Translations under genes and position numbers: made by a program
Part shown: one piece after another, positions 1-11,912 of the stretch
How the letters are laid out: every line of letters begins with the position of its first letter
Numbering within the stretch: position 1 is the first letter of the stretch
Notes under the pieces: model-generated
Seen by the model: the letters and a program-made list of their open reading frames with translations, nothing else
Database searches by the model: none
Told to the model about the DNA's origin: nothing
NCBI GenBank assembly: GCA_948470475.1
Contig: OX419341.1
Coordinates: forward strand, 22,739,707 to 22,803,706
Direction of reading: 5' to 3'
Source: Galaxea fascicularis
Taxonomy: Eukaryota; Cnidaria; Anthozoa; Scleractinia; Euphylliidae
Length of the DNA: 64,000 nt

Positions 1-361
1 TCTCAGCCAAAATTCTGGCTTGCTCTGTATCAAGACAACCGAATGTTTGAAACTCGCTATGGTATAGAGCTTTGGTGGCACAAGAAAGACATGATGTTTT
101 GAAAGCGACATTTATACCTTGTCATTAAAATAGGAGAAAGAAAACAAAGAGTGTGACTTCCTAACTAACGTTGGTAAAGGAAAGACTTACCATCAACCGT
201 ACTTTTTGATTGTGAGACTTTAAAATACAATATTGAATTACTTTCTCAACCTTTGTCGCAAGGGTTAACCGCCGACCGGTTAGCTCAGTTGGTAGAGCAT
301 CGGACTACCGTGCGGGAGGTCGCGGGTTCAAACCCAGGCCGGACCTTCACTCAGAGTCTTT

Positions 362-394
<33 letters not shown>

Positions 395-729
395 AACATC
401 TACAAATGGTTCGACTTTCTAGTCTTCTCAGATAAGGACGATAAAACCGGAGGTCCCGTCTCACAACACTTGTTCCTATAATCTGTGGGACGTTAAAGAC
501 CTCACACACTGTTCGAAAAGAGTAGGGGACGTAGTCCCCGGTGTGGTGATCTATCTGCTGTATCGGTTGGGTGGGGTGGGTGAGATCAATAATGGACTGA
601 TAGCGGCAGCCAGAGGCTGTACAAGTCCGATCTCACCACACAGAAAAAGCGTTGTAAAGTCACACGTTTGTTGTGACTCTTCATTTCCTTCCTTTCCTTT
701 CCTTTCTTCTTTTTCTCGTTTTTCCGCAG
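1..729 (+). other. Intron of gene A with a tRNA-derived SINE
   Basis: Non-coding stretch ending in the pyrimidine-rich acceptor (ttttccgcag) of the astacin exon. I see no exon in the first 270 bases. The rest is a SINE copy, listed separately. Confidence 0.5.
271..540 (+). mobile_element. tRNA-derived SINE, family 1, copy 1
   Basis: Positions 271-346 look like a tRNA: an A-box-like TTAGCTCAGTTGG and a B-box-like GGTTCAAACCC. The following tail (to about 540, including the words 'atctgtgggacgtta' and 'tcacacactg') recurs after a similar tRNA-like head near 6398-6640. The shared tail shows a SINE family rather than a tRNA gene. Transcription by Pol III is expected for the family; activity cannot be judged. 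Confidence 0.8.
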
Positions 730-969
730 GCAAATCCGCACAGTTTAAGAAATACAGTCACGGAACCATCGACACACTTAAAATAAAATACGATTATATG
801 AGTATTATGCATTATGGCAGAGACTACTTCGCAAAGCTGGATACAGAAAAAAGACACTATCTAACCACAATCAAGACCAAGGATCCAAAATATCAAAACC
901 TGATTGGTCAAAGGAAATACCTGACACCAAGTGATATCTTGATGGTAAACACCATGTATGGATGCCCAG
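730..969 (+). CDS. Gene A exon: astacin C-terminal part (Met-turn)
   Basis: The acceptor is ttttccgcag and the donor cccag|gtaaat; phase 1 in and out. The reading frame contains the astacin Met-turn SIMHY within 'DYMSIMHYG', then the conserved C-terminal astacin pattern ending in TMYGCP. The Met-turn tyrosine is a zinc ligand in astacins. The catalytic HExxHxxGFxHE motif should be in an exon before position 1. Confidence 0.85.
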
Positions 970-3021
970 GTAAATATACATTTCTTGGCATCAAGTGTAA
1001 CTCGAAAGATTGGCAAATCGTCAAACTGATTTTAGAATAATAGAAAAAGTTGGTTTGATCAACGGAGTTGATAATGCATATTGACCACCGTACAGGGATT
1101 CCAAAAGCCGGCGTTTCGAGCGGTTAGCCATTCGTCAGAGCGAATTGAGCAGAAGGGACTACTATACGTTATTGAAACAACCCTCTGTAGTTCATTTAGA
1201 GTAATAGGACAGGCTGCTTTCATGGGATCACCTCATGTTAAACATTTGGTAAATTCACTTTGTTTTTAGCTGTCATTAATATGCAATATCTATCATGGCA
1301 TAATCGCGTAACTGGTTTCCGTCATGTTGTCATGATTAGTAAAACGAGAACTTGAGAATAATTTTATCGGAGCGGCACTTAGGGAGTAGAATGTTGACAA
1401 TATTCAATTTTTTAAGCTTTAGTTCTATTGGTAAAAAGGCTTTTTTTTTCATGAGCGCAACATAAAAACCTGAATATGTTTCTTGGGAATGTGTATCACG
1501 CGACTGAATAAAGGGGATTGTGTACTTTCAAATAAGTTCCCTTTTGCTTCAAATGCTTCCGACATATTTTAGAGTAGTCCTAACGCCAGTTAGGGGCTGT
1601 TTACATAATACCGGAATGACTTTCATTCCAGAACGAGTTCATTCCATCTCCATCTGATATTCCTCTGTATCTGTTCACATGATACCGAGACGAAATTTCG
1701 TCCCCGTACAAGTCATTCCGGAATGAGTTCATCCCGGTTTTAAATCCGAGTAAAATTCTCGTTCTGGTGTGACAATTCATTCTAGTATCATGTAAATTGA
1801 AACGAACTCCGTTCCGAGATAAACCGTGTAGTCTGGAGTGAGCGGCGCATTCGTATCATGTTTCTCCACCACAAATCTGTCCTGCCTGGCCTTACGATCC
1901 AATGTGATCTTCTCGTTCTTCTTTGGACTCTTCTTTTAGCAAATATATTCACATTAGCGAGGCTACAATTTGAACTCAGAGTGAAAGGACCTGTTGGTCT
2001 TTTCTGTTTAGCCCAAAGAAGCAGCCCAATGGTCAAGTTGTAAGTTAAACTTTTAGATATGGCCATTAATAGGCACAATAACATGTCCCGCGAAACTTGC
2101 ATCATCTTTGTTTTTGATCCGGTGTAAAAACCATGCACGAGAGAAAGCCTACGGTCGATTTTGCCATGTGAATGCAGTACGAACTACATTCTGGAACGAA
2201 ACGAATGAAAGTCATTCCGGTATCATGTAAACAGCCCCTTAGTATTAGCGCACAAATTAAAAAAAATAAAAAAGTAAATTATAGCCGCGTTCAATTCCAC
2301 CTGAGGCAGAATTCTCATCTGCCCGACTGAATTTGGTTAACATTGCACTTTTGTTCATAAATTCGGTTTCGTGGTATTTATTGTTACAGATTATCCGCAC
2401 ATATGGAAGACTGGAAACTGGAGCGATTGTTCAACAGCGTGTGGTCCCGGCAAACAGACGCGAGACGTGCACTGTGCCAAAAAAGGGGCTGAACAAGTGC
2501 ACCCTAAATTTTGCAGGAACACAAAGCTACCAGTCAATTCTCGCAAATGTTATGGGATGCAATGCGGTAAATATGTGAATTTTAGTTTTCATTTTTATTT
2601 TATTTTATTATATTATATTTTATTATATTATATTATTATTATTATTATTATTATTTATTTTTTTTTTTTTATTATTATTATTTTTACTGAGCAGTTTAAT
2701 GGTGCGTTATTCTGGGTAATACCAGAGTGAGAACTGAATAACTTAATAATGCATTAAATAGCGCGTCAGTCCCTCAGTCAAACAGTCATTGAGTCAGTGA
2801 AGTAGTGCTGTGATATAGGCAGTCTAATAAAGGAACGTAGGTACAGACGAATAGATGGATGGATGGGTAGAGTGAATGCATTGAAACGACGTTAAATACT
2901 TCGCTGATAGATCGCAACTTGAGCAATTACAAAAGAAGGTGCTGACGAGACTTTAAACAGTCACCCTCTATGAATTTAGTTTAAATGTTGTCAAGCCAAG
3001 TAGAAGCTGGCATCCTCGATG

Positions 3022-3068
<47 letters not shown>

Positions 3069-6000
3069 TATTATCTCTAAATTCTGATCATTTTCAACGG
3101 ATCTAGTGTAATGCAACAGTATTACATTACACTAGTATTATGAAACTAGGCACTCAGAGGCCCCCAACGAGCCAAATCCACCAATAGCTGTATATTTAAA
3201 TAGCTTGTGATGTTTGAAGCCTGTTTAAAGTAATGTTCCCATTAACTAGACGAGTTTGATCTGTTCGGATTCCTTAGCTCAAATCAATGTTATTGCCCGA
3301 AGTAAGCTGATGTTCGAATCTGAATGTAATCTAAGATTCTGTTTAACTCGTCTGTTAGCAATTAAATATACGCAAACACTTGTTTGCTTTCAGAAAAATG
3401 TCCTTCAGGCTGGGTGACGTTTAGCAACGCCTGCTACAAAATAAACGCACAGAGAAAAACTTTTCAGGATGCAATCGACTCCTGCCTCAGTCAAGGAGCT
3501 GGAATTCTGACATTAAGGAGTGCGAAGGAAGAAACCTATTTGCGAGCGGAATTGGAAAAGACAAATCTTTACAACTATTTCTATTGGCTTGGTAAGCTAC
3601 TTTTCTGAAAAATAATAGCTAGGGCGTAGCATTGGATGCCGATTGTCTGGCAAAGGAAATCTCCGGCCCTGGAATTAAATGTCATAACTTTTGCAGGCAA
3701 AAGATACTTTAGGTACGTGTCCCTACCCCTCAATAGATGATGCATGACCGTAAAATTGTGATTATTTTCATGCATCATTATTTCTTGTAGGAGCGAGGTA
3801 TAGCCCAAGCAAAGGAGGCTTTTACTGGCCTGACGAAACAGCTGTAGCTTATAATGCTTGGAATCCAGGGGAACCTAGATTTGGTTTGGATTGTTCTTTA
3901 ATGATAAACAGAAAGGGATGGGGGACAGAGCGATGTGATATGGAGCGAAGCTACATTTGCAAGAAAGGTGTGTCTGGTGGATTATTTTGCGGTTTACACC
4001 GCTTTCGCCAAGCTATTTCCGCTAGAAGGTATTTACATTAGGGGCTTTGATAAGCAAATCGCCACGGAGGGTTTTACTACCGTAGCCGGAAGTAAATTTT
4101 TCAAAAAGAAACCTCTGCGCATGTCTGAAACGAGTTTCTCAGCCATACCATCATACCGGCTTCGTTGAGTTCGCGGGCAGAAGCTATTGGTTGTAGTTTC
4201 TAGTTATGAGCTTCTTGCTTGTTGTTTTGGTCTCGTAGGCATGTTACGCAACTCTGTTTCCTTAATTTCACATGCACAAAGTATTGTCATTGCGAGTGGC
4301 CGCAACTCTGTTTCGTTAATAGAAAATCCACCTTTTCATTGAATAGAAATGTCGCGTAGCCACAATTGTTGAATATATAACAGCGAAACCATCGATACAA
4401 TTCCATGATTCGTAATCTGTGTCAAATTAACCGAAGTGTTTGGCTACAGTCTGGGTGCTTGTGCCGTGCCGTGATGTTGCAGAACGTTCCTTAGAAAATC
4501 GCAAAAAAAAAATGGTTCGTCATAATGCATGGTTCAATTCTACCTGTAACCCCCCCCCCCCCCCAGGGAAACCCCCGGGACAAGTCCAGTCCTTTGGTCC
4601 CGGGCGGAGAATTGCTTGAAGCGCTGATCTAGTCCCCGGAGGTAGGGGGCTGGGCAATTTGACAATAACTCCCCGTTGTTCTTGTGAAGTAGGCCACTTC
4701 TCGGTTCACGATGGCGCCGAACCGCGTGAAGAATACCAAATGCCGGTCCACAGAGGTTAATATTTTCCTCAGTCCTCTGGTTGAAAAAAATGGCAGTTGG
4801 TTTCAACTGTAAAAGGCCAGAAATTTTAATGCTCTACAAAAAGTATTTATTTGACACAGAAGCGCTTTAAAAATTAATTTGATTGAAAACTCGCGGTTTT
4901 ATTAATGTATTATTAATGTTCTGTCCCTTAATGCGGTTACAGTTTTTTCGTCAGTTTTCTTTTTCAAAGATAATGTTAATGTTTTTACTATATAACCGTG
5001 AACAGGTAGTATCCTTTTGTTCAAAACCTCTAGAAAAGCATGTACGTTTTTAACAAAACGTCTGTTTTTATTATTGTTCGAAATCAATATTGTTTATGTC
5101 CATTTTTCACACAAAATGGCGTATTTGAGGTTTATGAGGAGTCCCGGGGGTGGGTAATTGTCTCTTACTGTGTTCCCGGGGAGAGGGGGGTCATGGTAAC
5201 ACGTAGATTTTAACCATGCATAAAGGTCATAAAGTGAAAAGAATTATTCATCCATACGAATTTGATTTATCGTCGTAAGCATAATATAAAATAACAGTTC
5301 TCTTATGTCATTGAACGAAGATATCGCTACGACGTTTCCGAGCAGTCAAACAAAGCTCCATTGTCCAAGGCAACCAGCTATGTACAATACTGCATGTGAT
5401 ACAATAAGCGAACTTGCCGTGCCGCTAGTGTTTGCTTAATGTAAACAAATATCCAGCCAGTCGTACGTACTTGCCCCATTTTTTTCTTGATCATAATTAA
5501 GTGGGTTGACATTTTTTACATGATTTTTTATTGGTATAACCCGTGGCGATCCAAGAAAGATAATCTTTTCTTTTTCTTGTACCGTAAGGCCGGATCAATT
5601 TATTGAAACCCAACTGGCCTCAAGTGAAAATAAGTTTGTTTCAACGTTTCTGCGTTTGCGAAACGACAAAACCCCTTTTTTTTTTTCTACTGAATGCTGC
5701 ATAGATATTTGCAATAAAATGAAAGTCGTTCCAATATGTTATCGCTCCACTGAACGGATAATAGATTTTGAAAAGAAAGGTTTCCGGCCTGTAAATGTCA
5801 GTTTTCTGGACTCCCGCATAATTATAAGCGTGACTCGACAGATTCTTCAGTGATTACGGATCACCAAGAGAGGATGAGGTTCCTCTCTTGGGATCACCCA
5901 TCATTTTGATGAGCATTATCAGTCTCATTATGATCATTATCGTTGTCATTGTCATTGTCGTTGTCATGGCCATTGTTATTGTTTTATTTATGGTGAATGT

Positions 6001-9000
6001 GTTAGAATTCAATTTTGCTTCTTAAACTCAAGCAGCTGCCATTGCAAAAAAGAACGATGTTCACTGTTAACTATATCCTCCTAAACTAATTTCAAAAACC
6101 GTTTTATTTATTTATTTATTTTTGCCTAGAATTAAGGAATTATAGGCGCAGTGAGATCAAGAAAGAGGCTGATAGAACTGACTTCAAGTGGCAGACAGGA
6201 GACTGGAACGAGTGTCCTGTGTCTTGTGGCGGAGGTCAGCAAAACAGGAGGACTTACTGCATTGATCGGAACAACACCAAAGTCAGCAACTCTTTATGCA
6301 AAGGTACCTCTATTCTTCTAAAGAGTAGTCAGCAAGCATTATTGGTTAAAGACCACTCCGGTTCAAATACGTAAGTCCAGTGAGGGGTTACTTACTTCAG
6401 GTTAGCTCAGTCGGGTGCACCACCTCCCTCACGATTACCGTGGGAGATGTTGCAGGTTCAAATCTCGGCCAGACCAACTAGTACTTAGTCCTGCCTTTTT
6501 AACACCATCTGCAAGTGGTTAGCCTTTCTAGTCTTTTCAGACAAGGGCCGCGATCGGCGATAAACAGTAGCCCCTGTCTCACACTTGCCCCTAGTAATCT
6601 GTGGGACGTTAATGAACCAACACACTGCTCTTGTGGTGGTCTGGTCTATCTCTTCCAGCGTGTGGTTAGCCTGACAAGGGTTAGCTTGAAGGCCTTAAGT
6701 GGGAATGAGACCACGAGATGTATACACACAGCCAGACGTCAGGCTAATTCCCAGGTGCTGGAATCCCTCCCAAAAAAAACAATTTCCAGGAACTCCGTAA
6801 AGGGGCTTTTGATTTCTTAATCCGACCGGGGTGAGAAGGGTGTGGACGTGATAGCGCAATTTATCCCCCGTTTAGACAAATTAATAACGTTTAGACTTCT
6901 CACAACTTATGTAAGATGATACAAATTAATCATTAGAAAACTAAAACAAGAAATTTGAATTAATTGTTTTTGTTTGTTTGTTTGTTTGTTTTTATCGTAC
7001 ATGTTTTATTGATCTGCGAGCTCTATACGATTAGCACGTTTAGTAAGAAAAATGTCTCAGTTATAGACATTTAATGGTACATAGCTGACATATGTTTTTT
7101 TCTTTTCGTCCACAGACATAAAAAAATAATTAAATATAATAAAACGTGGACTGAGATACAAAATTGTCCACATAAACCGAAATAGGTTGTTTTATGAAAA
7201 GTATCATTTCCAATAGATCCTCCGCCATTAGCTTGGAAGGATTGCAACATGAAACCGTGTCCCTCCCAGTACAAATGGCACACAAGGGACTGGGGAAAAT
7301 GTAGTAAGACGTGTGGAGGAGGACTTAAGCGGCGGACGAAATTATGCGCTGGCAAAGATATGGTCTCTACATCGTGGAAACTGTGCAAGGGGCATCCACC
7401 TATTACAAAGATGGAGTAAGCAAAGTCCTTACTTAGCGGCTCCTCAGGCCAGCAAACTATAAGGACCAAGAGTAGAGTTAAACATATACTAAATTAAACT
7501 TGATCGAATGTTTGACGATCACAGCGTACGTACCACAACATCACATATCAACAGCACTATCATTTTATGTTTTCATAGTTCACAGCCTTTAGTATGGTTT
7601 TCTCTCGATCTTACTTAATTGATGTGTTATTTAAAGTAAAAAAGACCCCATTCATTCCTGTCATAGGTGCAACACTGAGCCTTGCCCAGCATCGAAGACA
7701 CGTGTACTATCAGCTTCAGTTTGGAAAGTAAGTAAATCGTAGAAACACAACAACAACAACAATAACAAAGGAAAACAAACATACAAAAAAAAACAAAAAA
7801 AAAGTTACTAGACTTCTTTGTATCAACCAATTTCGATTATCTTCGTAATGCAATACCTAAAAGAAAATGCGATAACCAATACGTTAAGTACGTGAAGACC
7901 TCCTTTGCAGAATGTAGTCTTCGCTTGCGCTTTACCAATGGACCACTTCGACGATGTCACGAAAAGTAACAATTTTTCGTATTTTTTTTCATACAAACAA
8001 GAAAACAACCTCCATAGATCAATTTATCCTGTCAAATTTTAGCAAATACGCGAGGTTTCATAAGAATCTAGCCTGCATAGCAGACGTATTTTCTGGCGGG
8101 CGCGTGCTAAATATTCCGATCGTATGTTGAAGGCGCCATATTGGATTGGTAAGGTCGAGAAAAGCCTGGAGCGCAGAAATCTGTCAGCGGGGAGGGGGTC
8201 GGGGAAAAATAAAATAAAGTATTCCCCCCTCCCCCTCCCCCCTCACTAGTTTGTCACTATCACTACCACCTCCATAGGCCGTTATTTTACTAGCTCCAGG
8301 CTTTGCTCGATCTTACCAATCCAATATGGCGCCTTCAACTTTCGATCGGAAAATAGCACGTGCCCGGCAGAAAATACGCCTGCTATGCAGGCTAATAAGC
8401 CAAGAATCCGTCGCAAACTTATGGAACTATGAGACACCAAACTTGCTAATGTTTGCAGAGAAACGTATGGCTGCTTGCCACCTGCCATACATTTCTCGAT
8501 ATCGTTGAAGTAGTATATTATTCAAGAGACGCAATTTGTTTTGTTTTTTTTTTTTTTTAGTAAATAAGCATCTCATTTGCGTTTCATTCTCTGCTCAGGT
8601 GACATCCTGGGGTAAATGCTCCAAGACGTGTGGACCTGGGTACCAGGTCAGGGTCGTATATTGTTCCAACAATAACAACAAGCCATTAAAGGCGTCGTTA
8701 TGTAAAGGTCTAACTAAACCTATTGACCTACGACGATGCTCCATGAAGGCTGACTGTCCGCTAAAAAGAGGTTTGCATTCCTTTGTGGCATATTCTTAAT
8801 GTTTCTTCTCTATCTTACCTACACTCATGGTACACTGTTGTCGCATGCAGTGAGCTTTGAGTCTGAATGGACGTTATTTATGAATGTAAGTATAAACCGT
8901 AACAAAAATAATTATGAAACAAAGCTTAAGTGTTCCAGAAAAAAGCAAGCTAAGAGCATGATATCACGCAGCAGTTTGCACACGTACAGGACGCCCAATC

Positions 9001-10017
9001 ATTAAAAAGAGTACGAGGTTAGTACCAACATGCAGAGTACTGAGCGTAGTCGTGCTTCTCTAGAACGCTGGCTTGGTCATGAATTAACGTGTTTGGGTGA
9101 GTTAAAAGCCACCACTCGGCACGTGGTACTCTACCATTGGGTATGTGGCATTCTTGTCACTCAAAGCCACATCCCACATGCTTCACATTTCCATCGCTAG
9201 TTAGGTCAGGTTTCTTGACGCTTGTAACTTATAGTACAACTGAGCATAATATTTGACTTAGTACTGGCACCCGAACTTCTTTTTTTCTATATAACAGATA
9301 CGACAACAGTAGCTACACTTTGTTACTCAATTGTAACTGCACTTTTTCGGACGATTATTCAGTAACTTAATATATAATTATCCTGATGGCTTTGCGTTGG
9401 TGTCTAGTCCTTCTCAAATTCAATTAAACAACGGAATGGTTTCATGGAAATGTAATATTAGTTCAAATCAAAACTAATAACCTCATTCCCCTGTCTCTAG
9501 GTTATTTGCAATTATGGGCTCTATTTAATTTTTTGCTGAAAGACAAAACAGCCGCAATGAATACACTGCGACTTAGAGTTAGCGTATGGCACTAACCACT
9601 TGACATCCACTATTCCTTTCCGAATGATTATTTCAGAGTTATACGAGAAGTCGGAGTTTCAAAAAACACTTGCGCGCGTCGGGATAAAATTAAAAATACA
9701 AAGGTTTTTGAATGCAAATTCGTGAAAGTATATTGCATGACAAAAGAAGAAAATTACATGTTTCTTTTTATCCCGACGCGCGCACGTGTTTTTTGAAACT
9801 CCGACTTCTCGTATTATACCATTAAGATTATAATTACTACTGTGAGCACTGTGTCAGGCGTTTGTTGTCAATAATGTCAAGTCAAACATCTTTGAATTTT
9901 AAAGTCCACAGGTGCTCTGATAAACACGTCATGTGCAGAGTTTGGATCAAGCAAGGAAGCTGCAAGACAAGCAAGTGGGTTCGTTCAACATGTCGACGTG
10001 GTTGCAAAGTGTGCTGA
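730..10017 (+). CDS. Gene A: secreted astacin-TSP1-CTLD-TSP1-ShKT mosaic protein (3' part, spliced)
   Basis: Span covering exons 730-969, 2390-2566, 3394-3591, 3791-3967, 6130-6303, 7217-7415, 7667-7727, 8599-8770 and 9912-10017. In order they encode the C-terminal part of an astacin metalloprotease, a TSP1 repeat, a two-exon C-type lectin domain, three TSP1 repeats (one split over two exons) and a ShKT domain followed directly by TGA. Almost every junction is phase 1 and adjacent phases agree, except that the 8599-8770 exon ends in phase 1 while the ShKT exon needs phase 2. A small exon may therefore be missing between them. The zinc-binding HExxH exons and any signal peptide lie upstream of the window. 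An extracellular or nematocyst-associated protease is plausible from the module set; the substrate is unknown. Confidence 0.72.
970..2389 (+). other. Intron of gene A
   Basis: Contains a repeat fragment around 1080-1145 whose words recur at 18776-18870, and the MITE at 1593-2238. No exon recognised. Confidence 0.5.
1593..2238. mobile_element. MITE with 3-bp TTA target duplication (PIF/Harbinger-like)
   Basis: Begins GGGGCTGTTTACAT and ends with the inverse ATGTAAACAGCCCC. The inverted ends extend about 40 bp with interruptions (CCGGAATGACTTTCATTC on the left, its complement on the right). TTA flanks both sides at 1590-1592 and 2239-2241. No transposase is encoded. The 3-bp TWA-type duplication suggests PIF/Harbinger mobilisation. 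Confidence 0.75.
2390..2566 (+). CDS. Gene A exon: first thrombospondin type 1 repeat
   Basis: Bounded by ttgttacag and gcg|gtaaat, phase 1-1. It encodes a TSP1 repeat with the WxxGNWSDCSxxCGxGxxxR core and six cysteines. It joins in frame to the astacin exon and to the lectin exon. Confidence 0.85.
2567..3393 (+). repeat. Intron of gene A with (ATT)n microsatellites
   Basis: Imperfect ATT/TTA tracts at about 2593-2690 and 3029-3075. Nothing else recognised. Confidence 0.6.
3394..3591 (+). CDS. Gene A exon: C-type lectin domain, N-terminal half
   Basis: The acceptor is gctttcag and the donor cttg|gtaagc, phase 1-1. It opens with the CTLD start pattern C-P-x-G-W-x-x-F-x-x-x-C-Y and contains the first helix region around AIDSC. 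Confidence 0.85.
3791..3967 (+). CDS. Gene A exon: C-type lectin domain, C-terminal half
   Basis: The acceptor is tttcttgtag and the donor aaag|gtgtgt. It encodes the second CTLD half with the AWNPGEP segment, so an EPN/QPD-type sugar-binding tripeptide is replaced by E-P-R. It has WGTERCD and the final YIC. Carbohydrate binding is uncertain because the EPN loop is altered. Confidence 0.85.
3968..6129 (+). other. Intron of gene A
   Basis: Holds a foldback element (about 4523-5223) with a poly-C run at 4549-4564, and a short GTCATT tandem tract near 5930-5990. No exon seen. Confidence 0.5.
4523..5223. mobile_element. Probable foldback/MITE element
   Basis: The ends are inverted (ATGCATGGTT...TCTAC at about 4524; GTAGA...AACCATGCAT at about 5204-5221). 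It contains internal C-rich and G-rich tracts at the two sides. Boundaries and target duplication are not clear. Confidence 0.45.
6130..6303 (+). CDS. Gene A exon: second TSP1 repeat
   Basis: The acceptor is tttgcctag and the donor caaag|gtacct, phase 1-1. The core reads WQTGDWNECPxxCGGGQQNR. It continues in frame from the lectin exon through a Lys/Arg-rich linker. Confidence 0.82.
6398..6640 (+). mobile_element. tRNA-derived SINE, family 1, copy 2
   Basis: The tRNA-like head (GTTAGCTCAGTCGG, GGTTCAAATCTC) is followed by the same tail words as the copy at 271-540 (TTAGCCTTTCTAGTCTT, ATCTGTGGGACGTTAA). It lies in the intron after the second TSP1 exon. Confidence 0.78.
7217..7415 (+). CDS. Gene A exon: third TSP1 repeat, main part
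   Basis: The acceptor is ccaatag and the donor tgga|gtaagc; enters phase 1, leaves phase 2. It encodes the end of the previous repeat (DCNMKPCP) and then WHTRDWGKCSKTCGGGLKRR. Confidence 0.82.
7667..7727 (+). CDS. Gene A exon: end of third TSP1 repeat
   Basis: A 61-nt exon (acceptor gtcatag, donor ggaaa|gtaagt). It completes the repeat with ECNTEPCP and leaves in phase 0, matching the next exon. Confidence 0.75.
7728..8598 (+). other. Intron of gene A with a MITE
   Basis: Contains A-rich simple sequence (7741-7803) and the foldback element at 8071-8392. No exon. Confidence 0.5.
8071..8392. mobile_element. MITE with long inverted ends
   Basis: The left end GCCTGCATAGCAG(A)CG and the right end CGCCTGCTATGCAGGC are inverted. 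The arms extend about 100 bp (CATATTGGATTGGTAAG versus CTTACCAATCCAATATGG). TA dinucleotides flank both sides. No coding sequence. Confidence 0.7.
8599..8770 (+). CDS. Gene A exon: fourth TSP1 repeat
   Basis: The acceptor is ctgctcag; the likely donor is aagag|gtttgc. Phase 0 in, phase 1 out. It encodes SWGKCSKTCGPGYQVR and closes with CSMKADCP. Confidence 0.8.
9641..9814. mobile_element. Small foldback element
   Basis: About 45-bp inverted arms: ATACGAGAAGTCGGAG at the left, its complement CTCCGACTTCTCGTAT at the right, both with CGCGCGTCGGGAT toward the centre. It is non-coding and lies in the last intron of gene A. Confidence 0.65.
9912..10017 (+). CDS. Gene A terminal exon: ShKT domain and stop
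   Basis: The acceptor is agtccacag. The frame encodes a compact module with six cysteines, W and K in ShKT positions and a CRRGCKVC end, followed at once by TGA (10015-10017). ShKT (SXC) domains commonly sit C-terminal in cnidarian astacins. Here it is a domain of a larger protein, so a toxin role should not be assumed. Entry phase 2 does not match the preceding recognised exon. Confidence 0.75.
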
Positions 10018-11912
10018 GCCTCTATAACCTTAAGTTTTAACTGTCCCAAGAACTGATTGTCAATTCTTCTCATTTTCTAGCTGCTATATACAGTTCTGTA
10101 TACAATAGTTAAAACAAACACCCACTGGCTGATAAGTCTGTCTATTCTCATCATTTATCTGCTGGGCTATGTATTGATATTATAGGGAGAAGTGACATTC
10201 TAATCAGTTTTGGGAGTAAAGGGATATCAAAGCAGAGAATCTCGGAGATTACAGAAGGTTGATTATTGAACGATTCGCCCATGGCGAGCTGTTAGGGCCG
10301 GGATATCTGTTACAGTGCTTAATAATAATAACAAGTTTATCGTTCTAGCTGAACACGAGTGCTCTACTAATTGGGGAGGCTATAAATTAAATCAAATGTT
10401 GGTTTTTGGTGAGAAGGGAAAAGCAGAGTACCCGGAGAAAAACCTCTTGGAGCAGAGTAGAGAACCAGCAAACTCAGCCCACTTATGACGGCGAGTGCGG
10501 GAATCGAACCCGGGACACATTGGTGGAAGGCGAGCGCTCTCACCACTGTGCCAACCCTGCTCCCCCAAGAGTAAATTAAGAGTAAATTAGCCTAGGTGGT
10601 GCTGCGATTTTGCATAGGAGAGCTCAAAGGAATTAGCCGTTCTTCAGTTTCATTGAAAAGATTAGTTCTCCAACCGACTTCCTGCGTTTTTCATTTTGGT
10701 GGTGACGAAGAAACATTAAGGACAATACGTATTTACTTAATGATGCATGGTAGTATTTCTTTCGAAATCAGGGAATATAAAAACAAACAATTCAAAGAAT
10801 GAAATGACTTTAAGAAATGGCACCCTGCCTATAAACGCCTAGGTATAACAGCGAAGAAACCAAGAAAACGTCTAGCGTTATGTGAATCATACTGAATGAG
10901 CGCCAATGTTTTAACAGCGAGCTCGAGCAGTGTTAGACGATCGACGTTTAGCATCTGATACCTTGTAACAAAAACCCGATTTAGTTAACTCGTATTTGCT
11001 TAAGGAACGATTTGGGTGTTATGAAATGCCATCTATATGTCATTGTCATAATACTTGCAGCGCTATACTTCTGAGAAAGGATACGTCCTGAATATAAATG
11101 GTGTTCTGTCCTCACAACCAAAAGGTTTTTTGAAAAAATGTAACCTTCAAGAAAGCATGACTAAAGATTAACGAGTTTTGTTTATTCTATACGCTTTTTA
11201 CTCTTTACTATCTTTACTGTATAACGAGAAGCTATATCACAGTCATCATGATGTCCTTTATTGGTCAGATCATATTAATTAGGCATTGATGATATCTGCG
11301 ATGATTGTCTGATAGACTCAGTTACAGAAGGGTTCTTCGAAGTAAGTTACGGAAAGCCCTCGTTGCCGTGTCTTAGTTATTGAATTTATATATATATATA
11401 CATACATGTATATATACATGTATATACAGTTTTTTCTTAAAGTAGTTAATTAGATCTAGATAATAATAATTTTCCATAACAACAATTTTTGTTGTGATTT
11501 CACCTTGACCCCGTGTAGGTGAGAAGATTAAAATAAAGTAATAAAGTATACAATTGCTTTTAAAATACATAAGTAAATAAAATGTAAATAAAATGAATAA
11601 ACACGCACCAAGAAGCATTCTTATTTATGATCGAGAAACAAAGGAAAAATGTTAATCCTTATTCTACACCGAAAAAAAAAATGAAACCGAAGACAAGAAT
11701 CAGTCATGGCTGGTCAATTGGTACACAATCTAGCCTCCCACGTATTCGGTTTTTCCCCTAAAAGCGACTCCCTCCAGCCGTTCAACAAGAAGCGAGGATG
11801 TCTACTGGCACTACATTATTAGATTAGATTCGTTTCCTCTGAAACTAGATTTGTTTTTCATTCATTTTCCAATCGTTTAAAAAAATGTTCTCAAATTAAC
11901 TTTTGAATTGAC
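10018..11912. other. Intergenic region between genes A and B
   Basis: The two genes converge here. It contains a SINE (10318-10565), an AT-rich TATATA/ACATG tract (about 11386-11430) and nothing else recognised. Confidence 0.5.
10318..10565 (-). mobile_element. tRNA-derived SINE, family 2, copy 1
   Basis: Read on the minus strand, a tRNA-like head (B box GGGTTCGATTCCCG) is followed by a body containing TTCTCTACTCTGCTC and CCGGGTACTC. The body recurs at 31465-31740, 34268-34510 and, truncated, at 25176-25290. Confidence 0.8.

Noticed and set aside
271..346. Functional tRNA gene
   Set aside because: A and B boxes are present, but the acceptor stem does not pair well and the SINE tail recurs at 6398-6640.
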